Shown: positions 23,164-31,275, counted from the stretch's first letter. The stretch: DNA of 34,155 nucleotides from Caryophanon sp036309765 (GCA_036309765.1 JAXJTE010000085.1:1-34155), one strand, 5' to 3'. The notes: generated from the sequence alone by a model not told the origin. Numbers and translations: made by a program.

Positions 23164-24437
23164 TGGATAAGGCAAAAGCGCTCGCATTTGGATTTCAGCA
23201 TTTACTAGCAATGTACACAGGTGCGATTTTAGTACCGCTTATTATCGGTTACGGTATCGGCATGACGCCAGAGCAAATTACATATTTAGTCGCAATTGAT
23301 TTATTCATGTGTGGTGTCGCAACGATTTTCCAAGTATGGCGTGGTAAAGTAATCGGCATCGGCTTACCAGTTGTACTCGGCTGTACGTTTACAGCAGTGC
23401 CAGCCATTATTTCAATCGGGAACGGCGCAGGTATCGGGGCAATTTACGGAGCAATTATCGCATCAGGTGCAATCGTCATCGTCATTGCACGTTTCTTCGG
23501 TAAAATCGTCAAGTTTTTCCCGCCAGTTGTAACAGGTTCAGTCGTAACAATTATCGGAATTAGCTTATTATCAACAGCAATAACGAACATCGGTGGCGGT
23601 GATGCGACCGCAGAAGGCTTTGCATCAGGCACGAACTTATTGTTAGCATTTATTACGTTAGCTGTCATTATTATCGTGTACCGCTTCACAACAGGCTTCA
23701 TGCGTGCCATTGCGATTTTAGCAGGGATGGTTGCCGGAACCGTTGTCGCATTATTAATGGGTGTTGTTAACTTTGCCCCAGTAAAAGATGCAGATTGGTT
23801 CCATATGATACAACCGTTTTACTTCGGTATGCCAGAGTTTCATTTAGAAGCAATTGTGACGATGACGTTAATCGCGATTGTATCGCTCGTTGAATCAACA
23901 GGTGTTTACTACGCGCTAAGCGACATTACGAAAAAGCCAATTGACGAAAAAGATTTAGCGCGTGGTTATCGTGCAGAAGGTTTAGCATCAGTAATCGGCG
24001 GTATTTTCAATGCATTCCCGTACACAACGTACTCGCAAAACGTAGGTCTTGTAAAAATGACAGGCGTAACAGATCGCGTCGTTATTTACATTACAGGTGG
24101 ACTATTAATCGTCTTAGGTTTCTTACCGAAGTTTGCGGCATTAACGCAAATCATTCCAACACCCGTATTAGGTGCTGCGATGGTAGCAATGTTCGGTCTT
24201 GTTATTACACAAGGGATGCAAATGCTTGCACCAGAAATTAATAAATCAATGGAAAACGGTTTAATCGTTGCATGTGCAATCGGCTTAGGTGTCGGTGTAT
24301 CGGTCGTACCAGGATTATTCGTATCACTTCCAGACATGCTTGAAACATTATTCTCAAACGGGATCGTAACAGGTTCGGTAACGGCGATTGTGTTAAACAT
24401 TGTGTTTAATATGATTGGTAAGAAGAAGGAAGCATAA
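23163..24437 (+). CDS. pbuX: Xanthine permease, NCS2 family
   Basis: A 424-aa nucleobase:cation symporter with 12-14 hydrophobic segments. The N-terminal AFGFQHLLAMYTGAILVPLI and FFPPVVTGSVVTIIGISLL are NCS2 signatures, and NAFPYTTYSQNVGLVKMTGV marks the substrate-side helix. It imports xanthine for the phosphoribosyltransferase encoded just upstream. ATG 23163 uses the last A of the xpt stop codon (TAATG), so translation is coupled; GGTGAG in the xpt end may serve as binding site. Both genes are under the guanine riboswitch. Confidence 0.96.
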   Translation: MDKAKALAFGFQHLLAMYTGAILVPLIIGYGIGMTPEQITYLVAIDLFMCGVATIFQVWRGKVIGIGLPVVLGCTFTAVPAIISIGNGAGIGAIYGAIIASGAIVIVIARFFGKIVKFFPPVVTGSVVTIIGISLLSTAITNIGGGDATAEGFASGTNLLLAFITLAVIIIVYRFTTGFMRAIAILAGMVAGTVVALLMGVVNFAPVKDADWFHMIQPFYFGMPEFHLEAIVTMTLIAIVSLVESTGVYYALSDITKKPIDEKDLARGYRAEGLASVIGGIFNAFPYTTYSQNVGLVKMTGVTDRVVIYITGGLLIVLGFLPKFAALTQIIPTPVLGAAMVAMFGLVITQGMQMLAPEINKSMENGLIVACAIGLGVGVSVVPGLFVSLPDMLETLFSNGIVTGSVTAIVLNIVFNMIGKKKEA

Positions 24438-24442
24438 GCAGC

Positions 24443-24477
24443 AAAACCACTTACTCATTTGGGTAGGTGATTTTTGT
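24443..24477 (+). terminator. Terminator of xpt-pbuX
   Basis: CACTTAC pairs with GTAGGTG (one G-T pair), flanked by AAAA and ATTTTT. The stem is short but well placed. Confidence 0.7.
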
Positions 24478-24513
24478 CTTACTCTCTATTAATAATGTAA
24501 GATGGATAGAATC

Positions 24514-24637
24514 AGGTCTGTTGATTCGCTATTTTTATACAGTGAATTTCGCAACCAAGCTGAAATGAAAGCTGTATATCGGTAGCAGGGAGCGTGCGCC
24601 GAGCCCCAGAAACGCGAGCCGCAATACGCTCCTGCCA
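24514..24637 (+). repeat. Composite intergenic repeat, internally deleted form
   Basis: AGGTCTGTTGATTCGC, TTTTTATACAGTGAA, CAAGCTGAAATGAAAGCTGT and GAGCGTGCGCCGAG match the leader of the 20003 copy. The sequence then goes directly to AACGCGAGCCGCAATACG, lacking the GC-rich middle of about 50 bases. Confidence 0.72.
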
Positions 24638-24689
24638 ATTAACAAATCTAGGATAGAATATTAAAATGACGAGTTAAGGAAGTGATTTC

Positions 24690-25601
24690 ATGGGAAAATT
24701 TTATGCTGTAAAATCAGGACGGACAACAGGAATTTTTACAACATGGGCGGAATGTGAGAAGCAAATAAAAGGCTTTAGTGGAGCAAGATATAAGTCGTTT
24801 GCTACAACTGAAGAAGCGGAGGCGTTTATAAATAGTAACAGTGTCACAGAGAAAAAAATTGATCGTAACAGTTTGAGTGTGTATGTAGATGGCAGTTATT
24901 CTAAAGCGCTAAAAAAGGCAGGTTTTGGTTGCGTTTTTATTTTAAACGAACAAGTCATACATACAACGGCTAAAGAAGCTTTAATAGATAAGGAAGAGAA
25001 TTTATGGAATGTGTCGGCGGAAATTGCAGGTGTGTTATACGCCGTGAAATGGGCTATCGAAAATAAATATGCATCAGTAAACATATTTTACGATTATGAA
25101 GGGCTTGAAAAATGGTATACGAAAGAATGGAAAGCGAACAAACAAACAACGAAAAATTATGTAGCACAATTGAATGACTTAGCAACAAAGATTACGATGC
25201 AATTTATCAAAGTAAAAGCACATGCAGGAGATACATTTAATGAAATGGCAGATCAACTAGCGAAGTCTGCTATAAACAATACGGATAGAGCAAGTGATGG
25301 TGTAAAGGTAACTGCTAAAGACGCTTCAAACAACACTACGGATGTGATGAAGTTAAAGGATTATGATGAAATTGTGGGTCCTATGGATACGGCTAAATTG
25401 AAGATACAGTATAAAGGTTTCATCATTAATGACAGTGCAATGACGAAGATTGCCAAGTACTTTTGGAAAAAGGAAAAAAGAAAAGTAACCGACTTAGTAA
25501 TAGATGCCGATTTTGATTTAAATACGTTGACGCTAGTACTACATCTAAGTGAAAAAGGATCAAATTACACATTGCACAAAATCATAACAATAGAAGAATA
25601 A
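24690..25601 (+). CDS. Viroplasmin-RNase HI protein with an extra C-terminal domain
   Basis: A 303-aa protein in three parts. Residues 1-48 are a viroplasmin/hybrid-binding domain (KFYAVKSGRTTGIFTTWAEC), known to hold RNA:DNA hybrids in RNase H1. Residues about 62-195 are an RNase HI domain with the catalytic set visible: Asp in YVDGSYS, Glu in NVSAEIAG, Asp in FYDYEGLEKW, and His/Asp in KAHAGDTFNEMADQLA. The last 100 residues (IVGPMDTAKLKIQYKGFIIN onward) match no domain I know. It should cut RNA in RNA:DNA hybrids. The gene looks more A-rich than its neighbours and sits right after an intergenic repeat, which hints at transfer. ATG 24690 follows AAGGAAG at 7 bases. Confidence 0.9.
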   Translation: MGKFYAVKSGRTTGIFTTWAECEKQIKGFSGARYKSFATTEEAEAFINSNSVTEKKIDRNSLSVYVDGSYSKALKKAGFGCVFILNEQVIHTTAKEALIDKEENLWNVSAEIAGVLYAVKWAIENKYASVNIFYDYEGLEKWYTKEWKANKQTTKNYVAQLNDLATKITMQFIKVKAHAGDTFNEMADQLAKSAINNTDRASDGVKVTAKDASNNTTDVMKLKDYDEIVGPMDTAKLKIQYKGFIINDSAMTKIAKYFWKKEKRKVTDLVIDADFDLNTLTLVLHLSEKGSNYTLHKIITIEE

Positions 25602-25693
25602 AAGAATGGCGGTCTCAATCGATAGCGAAATCTCTCGCCAAAAACCTCCGAAATTCACCTCAAAAAAACTTTTTTAATTTTTTTTAGAAAATT

Positions 25694-25719
25694 TGAAACT
25701 ATTTCGCAACTGCTCCGTC
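25694..25719 (+). promoter_or_regulatory. ECF-sigma-type promoter of the SH3b gene
   Basis: TGAAAC (25694-25699), exactly 16 bases, then CGTC (25716-25719): the consensus of the Bacillus ECF sigma factors SigW/SigM/SigX. It lies 33 bases before the start codon of an envelope protein and about 1.2 kb from an ECF sigma gene. Confidence 0.7.
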
Positions 25720-25752
25720 TGTACGGCAACTAAAAAAAAGGAGGAGTTTATT

Positions 25753-26649
25753 ATGAAGAAGATTTTACTATCATTCGTACTGTTAATTCCGATGTTATTC
25801 TCAGGAATGTTATCACCAGTACAAGCAGAAAAAGGTAAGGAAGAAGTATTAGAGATTCGTTTAGTTAAGGTCATTGGTGCGCCGTTAAAGGCAGGAGCAA
25901 GTAAAAGTGCTGCAACAATTCGTACATTAAAGCAAGGTGAAGCATTAAAGCTAACAGAAACAGTAAAGGCAGGATGGCGCCAAGTACAGTTAGATGCGTA
26001 TACATACGCATATGTAAATGATAGCTTTTTAGAGCAAGTAGCAGGTTACACAGTAGATATTCCAGCAAACGGCAAAATGCGTTTAGCAGCGAAAGATACA
26101 GCGTTTAAAACAGAGCCGAAAAAAGTAGATGCATCATTCAAGAAAAACGATATTATTTTACAACGTAGTGAAACAGCTAAGAGCGTATTAATCGAAACAT
26201 TAGCAGGTCATAAAGGTTACGTGCCATCAAACAGCTTTGTAACATTAGAGCCAACAATTCGTAAAGTAAACTTAAAAGATGGTATTGTCGTTCGTGAAAA
26301 TCCATCACCAAAAGCAAAAGTAATGTACACATTATTCCCAAACACAGCAGTTGAGTCATACGGTCAAGTTCCGGGTGGCTGGCGCGTGATTTTCCACCGC
26401 ACGAAAGTAGGTTACGTAGCGGCGGAGCCAATGGTAGCAGCGAAAGCAGAGAAGCGTTGGATCAATGCGGCGAACGTAGAAGTACGTAGCGTAGATAGTA
26501 AATCAGTAGATGCAGTAACAGACGTTTTATACTATGGTGTTGAAGTGAGTGCGTATCCATCATCAAATGGTTGGTCATACATTCAGAATGGGTCGGTAAC
26601 AGGTTATGTGCCGACATCATTATTAACAGCGAAAAAACCAACACGTTAA
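25753..26649 (+). CDS. Secreted protein with four SH3b-like domains
   Basis: A 298-aa exported protein. The signal peptide covers about 1-25 (MKKILLSFVLLIPMLFSGML, SPVQA before the cut). Four SH3b-like repeats follow, each about 60 residues, ending in motifs such as YTYAYVNDSFL, HKGYVPSNSFV, KVGYVAAEPMV and VTGYVPTSLL. The third has the usual VVRENPSPKAKV. Bacterial SH3 domains commonly bind peptidoglycan. There is no catalytic domain, so it is a binder rather than an enzyme. ATG 25753 follows AAAGGAGGAG. The upstream TGAAAC-N16-CGTC element suggests ECF sigma control, and the gene is followed at 219 bases by an ECF sigma gene. Confidence 0.88.
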   Translation: MKKILLSFVLLIPMLFSGMLSPVQAEKGKEEVLEIRLVKVIGAPLKAGASKSAATIRTLKQGEALKLTETVKAGWRQVQLDAYTYAYVNDSFLEQVAGYTVDIPANGKMRLAAKDTAFKTEPKKVDASFKKNDIILQRSETAKSVLIETLAGHKGYVPSNSFVTLEPTIRKVNLKDGIVVRENPSPKAKVMYTLFPNTAVESYGQVPGGWRVIFHRTKVGYVAAEPMVAAKAEKRWINAANVEVRSVDSKSVDAVTDVLYYGVEVSAYPSSNGWSYIQNGSVTGYVPTSLLTAKKPTR

Positions 26650-26650
26650 C

Positions 26651-26698
26651 AAAGAGGGGAGCGGCTCGTATTGGCATATGCGGGCGGCTTCCTTTTTG
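26651..26698 (+). terminator. Terminator of the SH3b gene
   Basis: AAAGAGGGGAGCGGC and GCCGCCCGCATAT-type arms pair with bulges, followed by CCTTTTTGTC. The stem is imperfect. Confidence 0.6.
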
Positions 26699-26868
26699 TC
26701 TTCACAACTGTTCATGATGCAATTTCTAATATATGTTAAACTATTCCTAAAAAGGCTATTCACTAACAGCTGTACACAAATCGAGGAACGGTCGCCACTT
26801 CATCCATGTGACCTTGATTGTGCGATACAGGTGAAGAGTGGCTAAAGGTAAGGAAGGTTAACGAGTAC

Positions 26869-27375
26869 ATGACACAATTAGATGCCATAATGAAAGAGCA
26901 TAGCCAGCACCTTGTACGTATCGCATACTTGTATGTGAAGGACTGGGGAACTGCGGAGGATATTGTACAAGATGTCTTCATTAAATTTTTTCAAACGTCC
27001 GACCAATTTCGACAAGAGGCGTCATTAAAAACATATTTAACGAAAATGACCGCAAACCGCGCGAAGGATCATTTACGTTCGTGGAAATATAAGAAGCAAG
27101 TGTTGTTTGATAACGTCTTTAGCCAAGTACGAGGTGTAGATGAGCATGTTGTCGAGAAGGAAGAATTAAAAATGCTTGGGAAATTGCTGTTTGAGCTGCC
27201 GTTAAAGTATCGCGAACCACTCATTTTGTATTATTATAATGAACAGTCCATTGCAGAGATTGCACAGGACTTATCGTTAAACGAAAATACGGTCAAAACG
27301 AGGCTGCGACGAGCAAAGCAGCAAATGAAAGGATTTTTTGCGCAACAGGAGGCGACCGAGTATGACAGAATTTAA
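26869..27375 (+). CDS. ECF (extracytoplasmic function) sigma factor
   Basis: A 168-aa group IV sigma factor. Region 2 is at about 10-80 (DWGTAEDIVQDVFIKFF recognises the -10 and core). Region 4 is at about 110-160 (LPLKYREPLILYYYNEQSIA, then a helix-turn-helix with LNENTVKTRLRRAK). There is no sigma 3 domain, as expected for ECF factors. I start at ATG 26869; AAGGAAGG lies about 11 bases upstream, slightly far. The 3' end overlaps the next gene by 14 bases in another frame, the normal arrangement for a sigma and its anti-sigma factor. A clear TGAAAC/CGTC promoter is not visible before this gene itself. The closest known Bacillus sigma cannot be decided by eye. Confidence 0.94.
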   Translation: MTQLDAIMKEHSQHLVRIAYLYVKDWGTAEDIVQDVFIKFFQTSDQFRQEASLKTYLTKMTANRAKDHLRSWKYKKQVLFDNVFSQVRGVDEHVVEKEELKMLGKLLFELPLKYREPLILYYYNEQSIAEIAQDLSLNENTVKTRLRRAKQQMKGFFAQQEATEYDRI

Positions 27376-28405
27376 ACGTAAGCTTGATGAAATGTTCGGT
27401 GATACGTCTGCTTCAGAGCAACGCATACAACAGCAAGTACGAGCAGCTTTAGCAGCACCACAAAAGAAAAAACGTGCGTGGCAAGTACCAACGATTGCTT
27501 CGCTTGCGACAGCTGTAGCCTTATTTTTAATGATGACGACAGTCGGTTCACCTTTGTTTTCATCTCAAGACGGGCGCGGTGTTCCGTATGATCCGCTTGA
27601 TGATTTATATGCGATTGGGCTACAAAAAGGAAATGACGAGCTATCATCGATTGACGAGGCAACATTATTAGGGCTACCAACTCTTAATATACAATCACGC
27701 CTTCAATATATCGATGCACAAACGTTTACGCATGACGGCAAAACGTACGCGCCAATCGTCGAGCGAAAAGAGCAGCTATATGACAAAACAGTTTACGACC
27801 AAGGCGATATTGTGCGCACGAAAACGTATAGCGGCAGTCATTTGCCTGTATATAAAGAGGAATATTACGAAATTATCGCCGTGCCAGGTGACCGCATTTA
27901 TTTGCGTGACGGCGAGCTGCGCATTAATGGTGAGCGTATCAATCTGCCACTCATTCAACAGTATGATGAGCTCGATGTCAGCATTGCAGGCGGCTACGAG
28001 CAAGTGCTAAACGCGCGTGAATACCTTGTAATGAACCGCTTCCCAGCAAGCGATTCATTACAAGGTGCCGCCATCATTCCCGTACACAAAATTTACGGTG
28101 AAGTAGTCGGCATTACGACCGATGAGCAAGCATTCGACGCATCAGACGCAGAGCAAGCATTCGATGCGCTACTATATAATTTAGCGTTCGAAAACGGCGA
28201 CAATGAACAAGCATGGCTACAAGACGGCTATGCATTCCCGTACGAAAGCCGTGTCGGTGAATTTTTCTTAGAGGCAAGCTACCGTACAGCCGAGCAACAA
28301 GGTGACCGCGTCGTGCTGCGCTATGATTTTGAGCGCGAGCATGGAACAGTGTACGTCTTTACGATGTATAAAACGGCAACAGGCTGGAAGTTAGGAAGCA
28401 ATTAA
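27362..28405 (+). CDS. Putative anti-sigma factor with a pseudo-signal-peptidase (S26) domain
   Basis: A 347-aa protein. Residues 1-40 are cytoplasmic and charged, 41-63 form one membrane span, and the rest lies outside. The outer domain has the order of type I signal peptidase motifs: GDIV at 148-151 (box C), AVPGDRIYLRDGELRING at 173-190 (box D), and YLVMNRFPASDSLQG then IYGEVVG at 221-250 (box E). The catalytic Ser-Met of box B is not found, and the Lys before the box D IIxxPGD is replaced (YYEIIAVPGD). So it probably cannot cleave. It overlaps the ECF sigma gene, which suggests an anti-sigma factor whose sensor is a dead peptidase fold. EQAFDA is tandemly duplicated at 255-269. ATG 27362 follows CAGGAGGC. 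Confidence 0.82.
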   Translation: MTEFKRKLDEMFGDTSASEQRIQQQVRAALAAPQKKKRAWQVPTIASLATAVALFLMMTTVGSPLFSSQDGRGVPYDPLDDLYAIGLQKGNDELSSIDEATLLGLPTLNIQSRLQYIDAQTFTHDGKTYAPIVERKEQLYDKTVYDQGDIVRTKTYSGSHLPVYKEEYYEIIAVPGDRIYLRDGELRINGERINLPLIQQYDELDVSIAGGYEQVLNAREYLVMNRFPASDSLQGAAIIPVHKIYGEVVGITTDEQAFDASDAEQAFDALLYNLAFENGDNEQAWLQDGYAFPYESRVGEFFLEASYRTAEQQGDRVVLRYDFEREHGTVYVFTMYKTATGWKLGSN

Positions 28406-28407
28406 AC

Positions 28408-28449
28408 AATGGGGAGGTGCTAACGTGACGTTAGTGCCTCCCCATTTTT
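28408..28449. terminator. Strong bidirectional terminator
   Basis: AATGGGGAGGTGCTAACGT pairs with ACGTTAGTGCCTCCCCATT almost completely, followed by TTTT. It lies between convergent units. Confidence 0.95.
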
Positions 28450-28450
28450 G

Positions 28451-28771
28451 TTATTCAATAATGTGAATGTAAAAATCTTGCCCGTCGATCAGCTCATGTA
28501 GTGTCATACCGTGCTGTTTAAAATGATGGAACGCGGCAACCGCAAAGCTTGCATGTCCGTTTAAATAGCTGCCGATCGTAATGGCATGTGCCGGGTTGTT
28601 ATGAAAGAAAAAGTACGTACGTGCATGTGCATCGAGCGCATCGAAAATATCTTGGAACGTGTCGTTACTTAAATGAATGCCGCGCGAGTAGCGAATTAAA
28701 CGTCCGTAAACGTCGTGGCGTACATATACGAAATCTTCTTGTTGAACGATGGTGGGAGCAATAGCTTGCAT
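28451..28771 (-). CDS. Hypothetical protein, ypsA partner
   Basis: A 106-aa soluble protein that I do not recognise. It is rich in His and aromatic residues (RTYFFFHNNPAHAITIGSYL, FHHFKQHG, FYIHIIE) and has no signal or membrane segment. AAAGGACGG lies before ATG 28771. It starts 18 bases after the ypsA stop, so the two form an operon and may act together. The clustered histidines could bind metal, but no known motif is present. Confidence 0.72.
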   Translation of the reverse strand: MQAIAPTIVQQEDFVYVRHDVYGRLIRYSRGIHLSNDTFQDIFDALDAHARTYFFFHNNPAHAITIGSYLNGHASFAVAAFHHFKQHGMTLHELIDGQDFYIHIIE

Positions 28772-28789
28772 GAATCATCCGTCCTTTCG

Positions 28790-29356
28790 TTAATAGAAAT
28801 CATCCCATGTGCTTTGTTGCATTTCTTCTGCAATCGTTTGTAAATCATACGCATTAATGAGGTGTAGCTCGTAATCTTCTACATGCTCTTGATATTCGCG
28901 AGCGAGTCGCAGTAAAAACTTCGGTGATGCTTCATTTTCTTCGTCATACATGAGCAATAATCCTTCTGTATTGTCCAAAATAAATTTGTCTTTTTCGACA
29001 AACTGCCACGGTGCCTCGTATGGTTTTTTCGACGTCGCTGATACGAAATCCGCCTCGCTACAAATGTAATGAAACGTTTGCTTTTTATCGTCCTTCCAGT
29101 TTTCGTCCATGTTCAAAAATGGGGTAATGACGGCGAGTTTTAGCTGTTCGTACTGCTTTTTTAACTCAATGACGACCTCGGCTGTCCATGTTTCAACACC
29201 AGGCTGTCCGCTAACGATAATCCATTCAAGCCCATCTTCAATAAACTGCTCAAGGCGCTCGGTAATTGCTTTCTTTATAATGACAAGCCCAGGATGTGAG
29301 CTATTAAAAATACCAAGCTCGTGCGGACGATAGCCGGAAACGTATACACTTTTCAT
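28790..29356 (-). CDS. ypsA: YpsA (DUF1273), SLOG superfamily protein
   Basis: A 188-aa YpsA family protein. VYVSGYRPHELGIF at the N-terminus, then WIIVSGQPGVETWTAEVVIE, is the nucleotide-binding SLOG/Rossmann signature, and PYEAPWQFVEKDKFI is typical of the family. YpsA is known in Bacillus subtilis and Staphylococcus to affect cell division, especially FtsZ. The usual neighbour gpsB is not present in this window; here ypsA is followed by a small unknown gene. ATG 29356 follows GAGAGGATG. Confidence 0.93.
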   Translation of the reverse strand: MKSVYVSGYRPHELGIFNSSHPGLVIIKKAITERLEQFIEDGLEWIIVSGQPGVETWTAEVVIELKKQYEQLKLAVITPFLNMDENWKDDKKQTFHYICSEADFVSATSKKPYEAPWQFVEKDKFILDNTEGLLLMYDEENEASPKFLLRLAREYQEHVEDYELHLINAYDLQTIAEEMQQSTWDDFY

Positions 29357-29389
29357 AACGCAATCATCCTCTCTATAACAAAAGTATAC

Positions 29390-29423
29390 AAAAAAAGCGC
29401 CGCGATGTTTTGTCGCGACGCTT
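29390..29423 (-). terminator. Terminator of the upstream chemoreceptor gene
   Basis: On the minus strand AAGCGTCGCGA pairs with TCGCGGCGCTT (one G-T pair), followed by TTTTTT. The ypsA promoter must lie between this and the ypsA start, in about 30 bases. Confidence 0.88.
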
Positions 29424-29436
29424 GCAAATGAAGAAG

Positions 29437-31182
29437 TTAAATTGTAAATTTTTCGATTGTGTGACGAAGCTGCTCGACCTCGTTTGACAACGTATGTGTC
29501 GAATTCGCTACGACGTGCATTGCTTTTTGTTGCTCTTGAATCGACGCGGCAACTTCTTCAGCAGACGCGGCATTTTGCGTGCTAATTGCGGCGATGTTTG
29601 AAATCGCAAGCGTCATCGTATCTTTCGCATCTGTTAAGTCGTGTAAGTACGTCGACATTTGCTCCACTGTTGCGACAACGTCATTTGTGCATGTACGAAT
29701 TGTCGCAAATGCTTGAGCTGTTTGTGCTACTGCCTCGTGCTGTGTTTCCACGATTTCGTGCGTGCGTGCAATTTCTTTCGTCACGGCCTGCGTTTCTTGC
29801 GTAATGCCACTTAACGTTTCATGAACAGAATTTGTTGCGTCGGCTGTTTGTTCAGCAAGCTTGCGAACTTCCTCTGCTACGACCGCAAAGCCTTTCCCAT
29901 GTTCGCCTGCTCGTGCTGCCTCGATTGATGCGTTCAGTGCAAGTAAGTTCGTTTGTGCAGAAATGCTCGTGATCGTTTGAATGATCGAATCAATGTTTTG
30001 AATCTTTGTCGCTAAACCTTCGAACACGGCATGAATGTTTGATACAACCTCGTACGTTTCCTCCGATTGCTTACGTAGCGTATGCAGCTGTGTTGAACCG
30101 TCGTTGTTTGCGTCTTGCATTACGAGGGATTGCGACAGCATTTGTGCGTTTTGTTGGTCGAGCGTATCGATGTATGTTGATAACGTTTGAGCTGATTGCG
30201 CCGTCGTTTCTGTATCCATCGCTTGGTTATGTGCGCCGTCCGCTACATTTTCAATTGCTGCTGAAATTTCGTTGCTTGAAGCGCTCGTTTGCTCAGACAC
30301 ATTCGATAAACTATGTGACGTATGCTCAATTTTTTCAATCGATTGCTCGACGTTTTGAATAAGCTCTTTTAAATGCGTAATCATATGGGCGAAATGATTG
30401 TGCAATTGTCCAACCTCGTCTGTGCGCTTCGTTAAATCCGTCGAAATGTTTAAATTGCCTTTTGCGACTTGCTCCGTTAAGCGTGATAAGTTTTGAAGTG
30501 GTGACGAAATGTTACGCGCTAAGTAGAACGTCATAACAGAGCCAATCGCCAATGCAATGACGAGTGAAATAATAAGCGTACGAATAATGGCCATCGCACC
30601 GCTGTTAAATTCAAATACGTACGTGCTAGAAACGATTACCCAATCCCACTCTTGAATATATGTTGTATAGGATGTTTTCATTTCAATTTCATCTGGATTA
30701 TCTGGAAGTCGAAACTCATAGTCGATAAAGCCACCACCTGCTAAAGCAAGCTCAACCGTTTCGCGCATAAAATAGCGACCGTCCGCATCTTGATAATCGT
30801 ATGTGTTCTCGCCTTCTAAGTTCGGGTGCAAAATAACGTGCGCTTTTGAATCGACAATGTATACGTAGCCTGAATCACCAAGCTTTGTCAGGTTGTGCTG
30901 GACGCGCGTGCCATCTGCTTGCAGTGGCCCGTACACCTGTGCTTTCACAATTTCTTGCGCTTCCTCTTTTGTCAGCACACCTTCTTCAACTTTTTGCAGC
31001 ATTTCATTTACGAGTGCTTCCGTTGACGTTACGCTATTTTTTATTAAATCTTGTCCAAGAGCATCTAACTCGGTCGTTGCTTGTATGTAGTTGAACGTGC
31101 CAATTGTCAAGCAAGGAATGAGTATAAGTAACAGTGAAGTAACGATAATTTTTGTGCGAACAGAAATGTAATAACCTTTCAT
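29437..31182 (-). CDS. Methyl-accepting chemotaxis protein with a Cache sensor
   Basis: A 581-aa chemoreceptor. One span at about 12-33 is followed by an extracellular Cache domain (GDSGYVYIVDSKAHVILHPN, ending in EWDWVIVSSTY), which senses small molecules. A second span lies at about 203-225, then a HAMP domain (NISSPLQNLSRLTEQVAKGN). The cytoplasmic coiled coil has the conserved hairpin tip (TNLLALNASIEAARAGEHGK, then GFAVVAEEVRKLAE) that contacts CheA/CheW. The ligand is unknown. I start at ATG 31182, 7 bases after GGGGGG; a TTG two codons earlier is too close to that site. A promoter (TTGGCA/CATAAT) lies about 95 bases upstream. Confidence 0.95.
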   Translation of the reverse strand: MKGYYISVRTKIIVTSLLLILIPCLTIGTFNYIQATTELDALGQDLIKNSVTSTEALVNEMLQKVEEGVLTKEEAQEIVKAQVYGPLQADGTRVQHNLTKLGDSGYVYIVDSKAHVILHPNLEGENTYDYQDADGRYFMRETVELALAGGGFIDYEFRLPDNPDEIEMKTSYTTYIQEWDWVIVSSTYVFEFNSGAMAIIRTLIISLVIALAIGSVMTFYLARNISSPLQNLSRLTEQVAKGNLNISTDLTKRTDEVGQLHNHFAHMITHLKELIQNVEQSIEKIEHTSHSLSNVSEQTSASSNEISAAIENVADGAHNQAMDTETTAQSAQTLSTYIDTLDQQNAQMLSQSLVMQDANNDGSTQLHTLRKQSEETYEVVSNIHAVFEGLATKIQNIDSIIQTITSISAQTNLLALNASIEAARAGEHGKGFAVVAEEVRKLAEQTADATNSVHETLSGITQETQAVTKEIARTHEIVETQHEAVAQTAQAFATIRTCTNDVVATVEQMSTYLHDLTDAKDTMTLAISNIAAISTQNAASAEEVAASIQEQQKAMHVVANSTHTLSNEVEQLRHTIEKFTI

Positions 31183-31275
31183 TTCCAAGCCCCCCTCTAT
31201 ACATAGCTACATAATGCTAAATATTACATTGAAATAACGAGTGAAAAAACGTATAAAAAAGCATTATTTGTATTT

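Noticed and set aside
26780..26820. GGAAC before the ECF sigma gene as an autoregulatory promoter
   Set aside because: No CGTC-like -10 lies at 16-17 bases, so I do not call it.
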